Part shown: piece by piece, positions 1 through 6,542 of the stretch
Layout of the letters: each line of letters begins with the position of its first letter
Position numbering within the stretch: the stretch's first letter is position 1
DNA from: Bacteroidota bacterium
GTDB lineage: Bacteria > Bacteroidota > Bacteroidia > Chitinophagales > Chitinophagaceae
Reading direction: 5' to 3'
DNA length: 64,000 bases
Assembly (NCBI GenBank): GCA_023409975.1
Contig: JAEYQO010000083.1
Span: 1 to 64,000, forward strand
The notes under the pieces: generated by a model
The model's input: only the letters and a program-made list of their open reading frames with translations
What the model was told of the DNA's origin: nothing
Database searches by the model: none
Made by a program: the position numbers and the translations under genes

Positions 1-107
1 GTTGTGAGTTGTGGGTTGTGGGACGCCTTCGCTTTGGCTTTGGCCTGGGCTTTGGCTTTGGCCTTCGCCTCAGCTACCTAACCAGCGGCTAATGGCCAAC
101 GGACCTG
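1..107 (+). repeat. Compound dispersed repeat, copy 1
   Basis: Three modules follow one another: a G/T-rich part (GTTGTGAGTTGTGGG), a run of hexamers of the GGCTTT/GGCCTT type, and a part rich in AATGGCCAACGG-type heptamers. The same module order occurs at 4301-4406, 4408-4513 and, inverted, at 9781-9877. This copy lies 3' of the minus-strand DUF389 gene and may continue beyond the window edge. Confidence 0.75.
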
Positions 108-115
108 AAATCACA

Positions 116-138
116 TTAATGGTTAATGGTCAGTGATG
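116..138 (+). repeat. Heptamer tandem (TTAATGG)2 plus TCAGTGATG
   Basis: Two exact TTAATGG heptamers at 116-129 are followed by TCAGTGATG. A related TTAATGGTCAGT string sits on the stop codon of the thiolase gene at 15506. This copy is 17 bases from the stop of the DUF389 gene. Confidence 0.55.
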
Positions 139-155
139 ACGTCGATCCTGACAGG

Positions 156-1481
156 TTATTCGATGAATACTCTGACGGAATCGGTGTTCATTTTAATGCG
201 GAGCCAATTAGCCAGTTGGGAGGAGTCTCTGTCTTCTGAGGTGCTGCCGTCCTGGAATTTGAAGAAACCGATGGTGACCGTGTCGACATATGTTGTGTCG
301 GTGGCATAGATCAGGGCGTTGGTAACGCTGTATCGCATCAACTTAGGAAACAGTGCCAGCAACTCCGGCTTGATATTGCCTTCTTTCTCCTGGGCGCCGG
401 ATTCCACTGAATCGACCTTCCTGAACACATCCTGTAAAATGCTTGCTTTGATCGTAGAAAAATCGATTTCCTGCTTTGCTGTAAGACCCTGTCGAATAAA
501 CAGATCGGTATTGGTGAGACCATAATTCGCCAAACGCGTACGAATGGTATCTATCTCGTGCTCTGGCAGCTCCTCTCCTATCAGCAGGAGATTAATTTGC
601 CGTTTCCCATCCTTTTCGAGGTAGCTTTCATTTACGACCTGAGTGCGTGCAAAACGGAACTCCTGTTCAACAAAACGTTTGGCGTTAGTTTCATAAATAC
701 TCTGGTCGACAATCCGGTAAGCCATGTAAATGCTGGGAAGGACGGTGAGGATTACTACCCAAAGAATAGTTTTCCTAACCCTTCTTTCCCTCCGGATATC
801 ACCAAACTGCACCTTTTGAAACTTGAGGTAGCGAACGATCAGAAATGTGCTGATGCAGATGAATACGCAGTTGATAAAAAACAGGTAGAGCGCTCCGGCA
901 AAGTAGTACAGATTACCGCTACCCAGGCCGAAGCCCGCGGTACACAGAGGAGGCATAAGAGCTGTGGCGATGGCCACACCGGGGATTACATTAGATTTCT
1001 CCTTTCGGGTTCCTGCCACGATCCCTGCAAGTCCGCCAAAGAAAGCGATGAACACATCCCAGAGAGAGGGGGTGGTACGAGCGAGAATTTCAGATTGAGC
1101 CTGGTCGAGCGGTGTGATCCAAAAGTAGATAGAAGATGTCAGGATACTGAAAAATGCTGCGATGAGCAAGTTCTTCAGGCCACTGCGAACCAGAGCCAGA
1201 TCGTTAATGCCTACTCCCAGCCCTACGCCCATTATCGGACCCATTAGCGGGGAGATCAACATCGCACCGATGATGACAGCGGCGGAGTTTACATTCAGTC
1301 CGATGGAGGCGATAAGAATGGCGAATATGAGCGCCCAAAGATTGGAGCCTTTAAACTCGACACTCCTTTTAATGGAGTTGACGATTTCCTGTTCATCGGC
1401 TTTGTCGTCGTCGAGATTGAACCTGTCTCGTATCCATGCGCGAAGCTCTGCTAATACTCTCTTCATAAATGATGTCCGCAA
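156..1481 (-). CDS. DUF389 family membrane protein
   Basis: The 441-residue product matches the DUF389 family (TIGR00341-like) of uncharacterised integral membrane proteins. A soluble N-terminus of about 45 residues is followed by several hydrophobic segments up to about residue 255; the segment with SIGLNVNSAAVIIGAMLISP and the following GPIMG is typical of the family. The last ~180 residues are hydrophilic with two short helices and probably form a soluble domain, longer than in the simplest members. It lies 39 bases downstream of the metal-receptor gene on the same strand, so it may be the last gene of that transcript. The molecular function of the family is unknown. Confidence 0.85.
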   Translation of the reverse strand: MRTSFMKRVLAELRAWIRDRFNLDDDKADEQEIVNSIKRSVEFKGSNLWALIFAILIASIGLNVNSAAVIIGAMLISPLMGPIMGVGLGVGINDLALVRSGLKNLLIAAFFSILTSSIYFWITPLDQAQSEILARTTPSLWDVFIAFFGGLAGIVAGTRKEKSNVIPGVAIATALMPPLCTAGFGLGSGNLYYFAGALYLFFINCVFICISTFLIVRYLKFQKVQFGDIRRERRVRKTILWVVILTVLPSIYMAYRIVDQSIYETNAKRFVEQEFRFARTQVVNESYLEKDGKRQINLLLIGEELPEHEIDTIRTRLANYGLTNTDLFIRQGLTAKQEIDFSTIKASILQDVFRKVDSVESGAQEKEGNIKPELLALFPKLMRYSVTNALIYATDTTYVDTVTIGFFKFQDGSTSEDRDSSQLANWLRIKMNTDSVRVFIE

Positions 1482-1520
1482 AATACGGTTTCCCTTTCAG
1501 ATGGCTTTATAGCAGAGACT

Positions 1521-2294
1521 TCAGAGGAGGGATTTGAGGTAGGAAACTGCCTTTAACATTCTGCTGCCATACCAGCTAAACATCTCTCCATCTACCAGTT
1601 TGATCCCGGCCCCCGGAATTTGTTGTCGCAGTTCCGCCGCGTGATTCTCTTTAAAAGGGAATGGTTCGGAGGACAGGAGAATGCAATCCGGTGAAAGTGC
1701 CTTCAGTTCTTCGGCAGACGTTTCCGGATAGCGGATCCGGTCGGCAAAAACATTGATCATACCCAGCCGCTGAAGGATATCGTGAATGAAGGTATCATGT
1801 CCAACTGTCATCCAGGGGCGGTACCAGATAAGATAGGCGACTCTGAAATTCCGGGAGGCCTTTCGCAGATCTGCGAAACCAGTTTCGATATTCTGAACCA
1901 GTTCCAGGGATGGTCTCGTCCGGTCGGTCAGGGCACCGATGAGCCTGATCATCTCTAAGGCCGCTTCGACCGTGCTGATATCGCTTACCCAAACGGGAAA
2001 CTCTTTTGCGAGCACTTCAACCTGCTCCTGCTCATTCTCCTCCTTATTAGCGATGATCAGATCAGGTTTCAGCAACCGGATCCTTTCAAGGTTCAGTTGT
2101 TTGGTGCCACCGATCCTTTCTTTGGTACGAAACCAGGATTGAGGGTGAACGCAGAATTTTGTGATTCCCACGACCTCATTGTCAAGGCCCAGGTCTGCCA
2201 GCAGTTCTGTCTGAGAGGGCACCAGAGAGACGATGCGTCCAGGAACACCCTGCAGCAGCACCTTTCTACCGAGCATGTCCACGAACTCCTGCAT
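1521..2294 (-). CDS. Helical-backbone metal receptor (BtuF/FepB-like)
   Basis: A 257-residue protein of the periplasmic-binding-protein class III fold used for cobalamin and ferric siderophores. The opening VSLVPSQTELLADLGL and the later GGTKQLNLERIRLLKPDLI are typical of BtuF-like receptors. No signal peptide or lipobox is visible: the protein starts directly at MQEFVDMLG, so either export uses another route or the protein is cytoplasmic. No ABC permease or ATPase is adjacent. The ATG follows the TAA stop of the upstream 118-residue membrane protein directly, pointing to translational coupling. The ligand cannot be named from the sequence. Confidence 0.75.
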   Translation of the reverse strand: MQEFVDMLGRKVLLQGVPGRIVSLVPSQTELLADLGLDNEVVGITKFCVHPQSWFRTKERIGGTKQLNLERIRLLKPDLIIANKEENEQEQVEVLAKEFPVWVSDISTVEAALEMIRLIGALTDRTRPSLELVQNIETGFADLRKASRNFRVAYLIWYRPWMTVGHDTFIHDILQRLGMINVFADRIRYPETSAEELKALSPDCILLSSEPFPFKENHAAELRQQIPGAGIKLVDGEMFSWYGSRMLKAVSYLKSLL

Positions 2295-2651
2295 TTAGCT
2301 GAAACGTTTGAAATAGAAGAGAATAAAGAAACAGAACAGGATATCGACCGGGAACAGGATATTGGTGTAGATATCTATATCGGTCGAGCTTTTTAATGTA
2401 AAGTGCAGGATCAGATTCAATGCGGTGAGTGCGATATATCCATAAGCTGCCCAGCGTCTGAGATCGCATAAGAAGATCCAGAAGACTGTGTTCAGGAATA
2501 TCCAGAGGACACCCAGCCAGTAGATGGAGGGGAAAGGAAATTCGCGGAAAACCCAGATATTGAATCCGAGCATGAACAGATGAAACAAAGCCACCCAGGG
2601 GAAGATCAGGGGTGGCTTTGAAATGATTCTCTTTATAAATTCAATGTCCAT
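2295..2651 (-). CDS. Small four-helix membrane protein, function unknown
   Basis: A 118-residue, very hydrophobic protein with about four transmembrane segments (around residues 14-33, 38-58, 66-86 and 94-115) and aromatic-rich helices such as YWLGVLWIFLN. I do not recognise a named domain. It starts 6 bases after the stop of the cystathionine beta-synthase-like gene and ends directly against the start of the metal-receptor gene, so the three genes form a tight operon. A role beside the receptor is possible but unproven. Confidence 0.65.
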   Translation of the reverse strand: MDIEFIKRIISKPPLIFPWVALFHLFMLGFNIWVFREFPFPSIYWLGVLWIFLNTVFWIFLCDLRRWAAYGYIALTALNLILHFTLKSSTDIDIYTNILFPVDILFCFFILFYFKRFS

Positions 2652-2657
2652 ATCTGG

Positions 2658-4031
2658 TTAGCCTTTGCTAAAAGCGTTCAGCACATCGTATTTGGTAAGG
2701 ATGTGGTACTGTCCACTTTCGTCCTGCGTGAGGATGGCACCATTATCCTTTGTAATGAAGTGAGAGAGCCGTTCCAGCGGCATATCCATCTTCACCAGCG
2801 GAAGGGCGGGCTCTTTTACATCTGCGATGTTGAAATCTTTTACATCAGCATTCTCAATCAGCTTTTTGAAAAGGCCTGTTTGGGTGATAGCTCCTGTAAG
2901 ATTTCCGTTCTTCATTACGGGAATCTGTTCGATATCGTACTTCTTCATCAGATCCAGCACATCAGAGACTTTGGCGTCCTCATCGATCGTAACCAGTCTG
3001 CGGCGACCGAGGCCGCCGATGAGATCACGAACCGTTTCGACATCGAGGAAACCCCGGTCGAGCATCCATTCGTCGTTATAGATTTTTCCGACGTAGCGAC
3101 TGCCGTGATCGTGAAACACCACTACAACCAGATCGGTTGGCTTCAGCTTATCCTTTAGCTGGCGCAGACCGGCGATGACAGAGCCGGCGGAGTAACCGAC
3201 GAAAAGGCCTTCCTCTTTGGCAATTCGACGAGCCATCACAGCACCGTCTTTATCGGTGACCTTTTCAAAATGATCGATGACGTCGCGGATATAATTCTGC
3301 GGGAGGAAGTCTTCCCCAAATCCTTCGGATATGTAGGGGTGCACTTCGTTCATATCGATTTCACCGGTATCGAACCATTTCTTGAGCAGCGAGCCGTAGC
3401 TGTCGATCGCCCACATTTTGATGTCCGGATTTTTTTCCTTCATAAACATGCCGATACCGGTGATGGTTCCCCCGGTGCCGGAAGCGACTACTACGTGCGT
3501 TACTTTACCCTCTGTCTGGTCCCAGATTTCGGGAGCAGTGGTTTCGTAATGTGCCTGACGGTTTGCCAGGTTATCATATTGGTTTACGTACCAGCTATTA
3601 GGTACTTCTTCAGCGAGTCGCTTAGAAACGGAATAGTAGGAACGTGGATCTTCAGGTTCGACATTGGTCGGGCAAACGATAACTTCGGCACCAACAGCTT
3701 TCAGGATATCGATCTTCTCCTTGGATTGTTTATCAGTTGTTGCGAAAATGCATTTATAGCCCTTCACGATGGCTGCCAGGGCGAGTCCCATACCTGTGTT
3801 ACCGCTGGTACCTTCTATGATTGTTCCACCGGGTTTGATTTTCCCTTCCTGTTCCGCAACTTCCAGCATTTTAAGCGCCATGCGGTCTTTGATGGAGTTG
3901 CCGGGGTTGAAGAAATCAACTTTAGCATACACCGGACAGGGAAAATCGGCGGTTACCTTATTCAGTCGGATGAGAGGAGTATTACCAATCGATTGAAGCA
4001 CATTGTCGTATACGCGTTTATTAGTATTCAT
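2658..4031 (-). CDS. Cystathionine beta-synthase-type PLP enzyme with CBS pair
   Basis: A 457-residue protein with an N-terminal fold-type II pyridoxal-phosphate domain (residues ~5-325) and a C-terminal tandem CBS domain (~335-455). SIGNTPLIRLNK, the PLP lysine in NPGNSIKDRMAL, the phosphate-binding EGTSGNTGMGLA and SGTGGTITGIG are all present. Family knowledge points to cystathionine synthesis from serine and homocysteine, or to O-acetylserine sulfhydrylase activity; the CBS pair favours the former and suggests nucleotide or S-adenosylmethionine control. It is first in an operon with a membrane protein and a metal receptor. A box close to the -7 consensus (CGAAGTTA on the plus strand, one mismatch) lies just upstream. 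Confidence 0.88.
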   Translation of the reverse strand: MNTNKRVYDNVLQSIGNTPLIRLNKVTADFPCPVYAKVDFFNPGNSIKDRMALKMLEVAEQEGKIKPGGTIIEGTSGNTGMGLALAAIVKGYKCIFATTDKQSKEKIDILKAVGAEVIVCPTNVEPEDPRSYYSVSKRLAEEVPNSWYVNQYDNLANRQAHYETTAPEIWDQTEGKVTHVVVASGTGGTITGIGMFMKEKNPDIKMWAIDSYGSLLKKWFDTGEIDMNEVHPYISEGFGEDFLPQNYIRDVIDHFEKVTDKDGAVMARRIAKEEGLFVGYSAGSVIAGLRQLKDKLKPTDLVVVVFHDHGSRYVGKIYNDEWMLDRGFLDVETVRDLIGGLGRRRLVTIDEDAKVSDVLDLMKKYDIEQIPVMKNGNLTGAITQTGLFKKLIENADVKDFNIADVKEPALPLVKMDMPLERLSHFITKDNGAILTQDESGQYHILTKYDVLNAFSKG

Positions 4032-4090
4032 GTGTCGGAAAATATGGGGCGAAGTTAAGAATTAGTAGTCAGGTCAGACACTAAAAGCTA

Positions 4091-4290
4091 TCGTTTATTC
4101 GTTGAATCGTTTTTTCGTGGAATCGTTTTTTCGTGGAACCGTTTTATCGTTGAATCGTTTTTTCGTTGAATCGTGTTTTCGTTGAATCGTTTTTTCGTGG
4201 AACCGTTTTATCGTTGAATCGTGTTTTCGTTGAATCGTTTATTCGTGTATTCGTTTATTCGTGCTATCGTTTATTCGTGCTATCGTTTAA
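4091..4290 (+). repeat. Phased octamer tract TCGTnnnn, 25 units
   Basis: Exactly 200 bases divide into 25 octamers with no insertion or slip; 23 begin TCGT and two begin CCGT. The frequent units are TCGTTGAA, TCGTTTTT, TCGTGGAA, TCGTGTTT, TCGTTTAT and TCGTGCTA. Different octamers alternate in blocks, for example TCGTGGAA then CCGTTTTA twice, which indicates higher-order duplication. It lies upstream of the cystathionine beta-synthase-like gene and holds no credible ORF, because the period of 8 shifts frame each unit. Confidence 0.95.
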
Positions 4291-4300
4291 AACCTCCCTC

Positions 4301-4406
4301 TTGGGTTGTGGGTTGCGAGTTGTGGGCAGCCTTGGCTTTGGCTTTCGCTTTGGCTTTGGCCTTCGCTAAACCCGCCAACGGCCAACGGCCAACGGCTAAC
4401 GGCCGA
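4301..4406 (+). repeat. Compound dispersed repeat, copy 2
   Basis: A module rich in GTTGTGGGTTGCGAG is followed by hexamers (TTGGCT/TTTCGC) at about 4331-4368 and by heptamers of the CCAACGG type at 4374-4404. It is nearly identical to the next copy at 4408-4513 and is sandwiched between two octamer tracts. The open frame across it on the minus strand encodes only KAKAEA-type low complexity and is not a gene. Confidence 0.9.
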
Positions 4407-4407
4407 A

Positions 4408-4513
4408 TTGGGTTGTGCGTTGTGGGTTGCGAGTTGTGGGCAGCCTTGGCCTTGGCTTTGGCTTCGGCCTTCGCTTCGGCCTTCGCAGAACCCGCCAACG
4501 GCCAACGGCTAAC
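4408..4513 (+). repeat. Compound dispersed repeat, copy 3
   Basis: This copy repeats the unit at 4301-4406 in direct orientation after one base, with the same order: GTTGTGGGTTGCGAGTTGTG, hexamer run, AACCCGCCAACGG heptamers. Differences are mainly hexamer variants (GGCTTC instead of GGCTTT) and one fewer heptamer. Confidence 0.9.
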
Positions 4514-4516
4514 CTA

Positions 4517-4652
4517 TTGTTGAATCGTTGAATCGTTGAATCGTGTTTTCGTGTTTTCGTTGAATCGTGTTTTCGTGTTTTCGTGTTTTCGTTTAATCGT
4601 GGAATCGTTGGATCGTTTATTCGTGTTATCGTTTATTCGTGCTATTGTTTAA
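4517..4652 (+). repeat. Phased octamer tract, 17 units
   Basis: A second tract with the same octamer code: 17 units, all TCGTnnnn except the first and last, which begin TTGT. It ends with TTTAT, TCGTGCTA and TTGTTTAAAACGTCC, matching the end of the first tract (TCGTGCTA, TCGTTTAAAACCTCC). The two tracts are therefore related copies and not independent slippage products. Confidence 0.95.
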
Positions 4653-4663
4653 AACGTCCTCAT

Positions 4664-4702
4664 GGGCTGGGGTTGGGGGTTGCTTTGGCTTCGCAGTTGT
4701 GG
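4664..4702 (+). repeat. Degraded fragment of the compound repeat
   Basis: GGGCTGGGGTTGGGGGTTGC followed by TTTGGCTTCGCAGTTGTGG is a shortened, rearranged version of the G/T-rich and hexamer modules. It follows the second octamer tract just as copy 2 follows the first. Confidence 0.55.
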
Positions 4703-4868
4703 TCAGTGTACAATGTAATCAGGTATTATTTCGATCAGGTGTGTATCGAAAGCAGCAGGGAAAATCAAAAAACTCACTGAGCTTTCAGCATTTTCTAGTC
4801 TAACAACCTACTTTTTCTGCCTGAGCTTGTGGGAGAGTTGGACAGGTTCATCAGGGTTTCGAATAAGC

Positions 4869-4897
4869 CAAAAAAACCCGGGATGGACTCCCGGGTT
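4869..4897 (-). terminator. Rho-independent terminator of the MbnP-like gene
   Basis: Inverted repeat AACCCGGG (4875-4882) and CCCGGGTT (4890-4897) with a 7-base loop. On the minus strand it is followed by a T run. It lies 24 bases after the stop codon of the MbnP-like gene. Confidence 0.88.
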
Positions 4898-4920
4898 AGT
4901 GTAGAGGTATTTTAGTTTGA

Positions 4921-5685
4921 TTACTCGACCATGATGACGCTGAACATATTCTCATAGTTATCGGCGAGCCTGGCAGCATTTGGTCCAGAGTGCATTACCG
5001 TATGCATCTGAGAAAAATCGATGGTATGTGGAGATTTGAACAATTCCAGCAGATCTGCGGCAATATGGATATGCGGCGTATTATCATCGACCGTAATCGG
5101 CTGAGGTAGCTGAAGAGTGACTTCACGAACAGTATTATTAGCCCCACTGAAGCCGCCTGGGTGCAGTGTCACTTTGTTATTTGGAGCAGACGGAGAGGTA
5201 CCTTCAAACTTCATCATGATATAACCTGTATTCCAGTCCCAGAACATTCCATGTGTTTGATCCAGGGCTCCGGTTTGTGCACCGCTGGTATTTCTTGCGG
5301 AATCGACCCCAATCATGAAGCTGACAGAGGTGTAGGTGCCAGCAGGCACATCTTCCATGTCGAAATTGTAAGTAGAATCCACTCCATGCTTAATCAGATG
5401 GTAGCTTTCTTCCTCAGCATACCAGGCGCTATCCGGTCCCATCAACTTGAAATTGCTGAGATAGTAGTTGAATACACTCACCTGAAAAGAATCGTTATTC
5501 TCATTGAGGTACCATCCTGAATCAAGGAAAATTTGTTGATTTCCAACCTTGTTGGTCATTTCGATTTTCACCTTACCCCCCTGTGGATTAGGTTGGGGTG
5601 GATCCTCGTCCTTTTTCCTGCAGGAATTCAAAATCAGACTGCCTGCAACGAGGGCGAGAGCTAGAGGAATTAATCTGGTTTTCAT
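4921..5685 (-). CDS. MbnP-like lipoprotein
   Basis: A 254-residue protein with a signal peptide and lipobox (LILNSC, cysteine about residue 22), so it should be anchored in the outer membrane or periplasm. The body matches the MbnP family, known from methanobactin copper-uptake loci and widespread in Bacteroidota: YYLSNFKLMG, the aromatic HGMFWDWNTGYIMMKFEG and the GGFSGANNTV and HIHIAADLLELF blocks are visible. Partners often seen with MbnP (di-heme MbnH, a TonB-dependent receptor) are not adjacent, so this is an orphan member. A near-consensus -7 box (TAACTTTA on the minus strand) is just upstream. A role in copper or other metal binding is inferred from the family. Confidence 0.8.
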   Translation of the reverse strand: MKTRLIPLALALVAGSLILNSCRKKDEDPPQPNPQGGKVKIEMTNKVGNQQIFLDSGWYLNENNDSFQVSVFNYYLSNFKLMGPDSAWYAEEESYHLIKHGVDSTYNFDMEDVPAGTYTSVSFMIGVDSARNTSGAQTGALDQTHGMFWDWNTGYIMMKFEGTSPSAPNNKVTLHPGGFSGANNTVREVTLQLPQPITVDDNTPHIHIAADLLELFKSPHTIDFSQMHTVMHSGPNAARLADNYENMFSVIMVE

Positions 5686-5770
5686 GTACTAAAGTTACGA
5701 CTTTTCCGGTTGAGGCGCGTTTGTGAGTCGCACTCGATTGGGCAGCAGGAGCTCGGGGGGGGTAGAAAAA

Positions 5771-5803
5771 AAGCAGAAAAGGCGTAGTGCGTCTTTTCTG
5801 CTT
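5771..5803 (-). terminator. Terminator downstream of the AraC-type regulator
   Basis: A 13-bp stem, AAGCAGAAAAGGC (5771-5783) with GTCTTTTCTGCTT (5791-5803), has one G-T pair and a 7-base loop. Read on the minus strand it ends in a run of Ts. It lies 120 bases after the regulator stop codon and separates it from the MbnP-like gene. Confidence 0.8.
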
Positions 5804-5922
5804 TTCTGGATTGGTCGTATTTGCCGGACAGTTTCTTCAATACCTTATATCATCTACCGTTCTTATCAACTGTGGCATGTACCATATCCGTACGCGATAA
5901 CTGTAAAAAGGACCGTGCCAGC

Positions 5923-6486
5923 TCATACCTCATCAAGTGGCTTTCTGTTTTTATTATGAAGAGTATTAAAATAGGTTGGAGTCATGCCCGTGACTTTTTT
6001 AAACTGGGTCGAGAGATGTGCTACACTGGAGTAATTGAGTCGGTCGGCGATCTGGCTGAGCGTAAGCTCATCGTACGTGAGCCATTCTTTCACTTTCTCG
6101 ATCTTGTGCGTGATGATGAACTGTTCAATCGTTAGTCCTTCTGTTTCTGAAAACAGCTTAGAAAGGTAAGCATAGTCATAATGGAGCCTGTTCGTGATAT
6201 ATTCACTGTGCTTCAGCCTTGTTTGATCTTCCTGGTAGTGTATGAGGTCCACAATTGCTGTTTTTATTTGTTCGATGAGCTGGCTTCGGCGATCGTCCAA
6301 CAGTTCAAATCCCTGTTCCTTTAATAACGCTTCGAACTGTTCCTTCTGGTCAGAATTCCAGCCGGCTTCCTTTACCTCTACCAGTCCTAAATCAATTTTC
6401 ACTGGAGTGAGGCCGATCTTTTTTAAGGTTTGTTCTACTGCGGTGCGGCAGCGGTTGCAGACCATGTTGCGGATGTGGAAGATCAT
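5923..6486 (-). CDS. AraC-family regulator with metal-binding-like N-terminus
   Basis: A 187-residue protein with two parts. Residues 1-70 resemble a heavy-metal-associated (HMA) fold: a MVCNRC motif at residues 8-13 corresponds to MxCxxC, followed by the beta-alpha-beta pattern KIGLTPVKIDLGLVEV. Residues ~95-180 form an AraC-type double helix-turn-helix: LHYDYAYLSKLFSETEGLTI, then LTLSQIADRLNYSSVAHLST and FKKVTGMTPTYF. It probably acts as a one-component transcription factor; metal control is an inference. The next gene on the strand is the MbnP-like lipoprotein. The start codon abuts a heptamer tandem. Confidence 0.85.
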   Translation of the reverse strand: MIFHIRNMVCNRCRTAVEQTLKKIGLTPVKIDLGLVEVKEAGWNSDQKEQFEALLKEQGFELLDDRRSQLIEQIKTAIVDLIHYQEDQTRLKHSEYITNRLHYDYAYLSKLFSETEGLTIEQFIITHKIEKVKEWLTYDELTLSQIADRLNYSSVAHLSTQFKKVTGMTPTYFNTLHNKNRKPLDEV

Positions 6487-6507
6487 TTAGTCGTTAGTCG
6501 TTAGTGA
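6487..6507 (+). repeat. Heptamer tandem TTAGTCG, 2 units plus variant
   Basis: TTAGTCG at 6487-6493 and 6494-6500 is followed by TTAGTGA. It touches the start codon of the AraC-type regulator. The same heptamer occurs four times on the stop codon of the lipoprotein gene at 29849. Confidence 0.6.
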
Positions 6508-6542
6508 GAAATTATTAAGGGGGTACGGCAGGTTCCAGGTCT

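Noticed and set aside
558..1247. 229-codon plus-strand frame opposite the DUF389 gene
   Set aside because: It mirrors the strongly supported membrane protein on the minus strand and shows no domain or composition of a real protein.
3270..4058. 262-codon plus-strand frame opposite the cystathionine beta-synthase-like gene
   Set aside because: Shadow of the conserved enzyme on the other strand.
4280..4505. Minus-strand open frames across the compound repeats (KAKAEA-type proteins)
   Set aside because: They translate only the hexamer and heptamer repeats, occur in several frames at once, and have no start context or homologue-like sequence.
4091..4652. Octamer and compound repeats as a CRISPR array
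   Set aside because: Repeats are directly adjacent with no unique spacers, and no cas gene is in the window.
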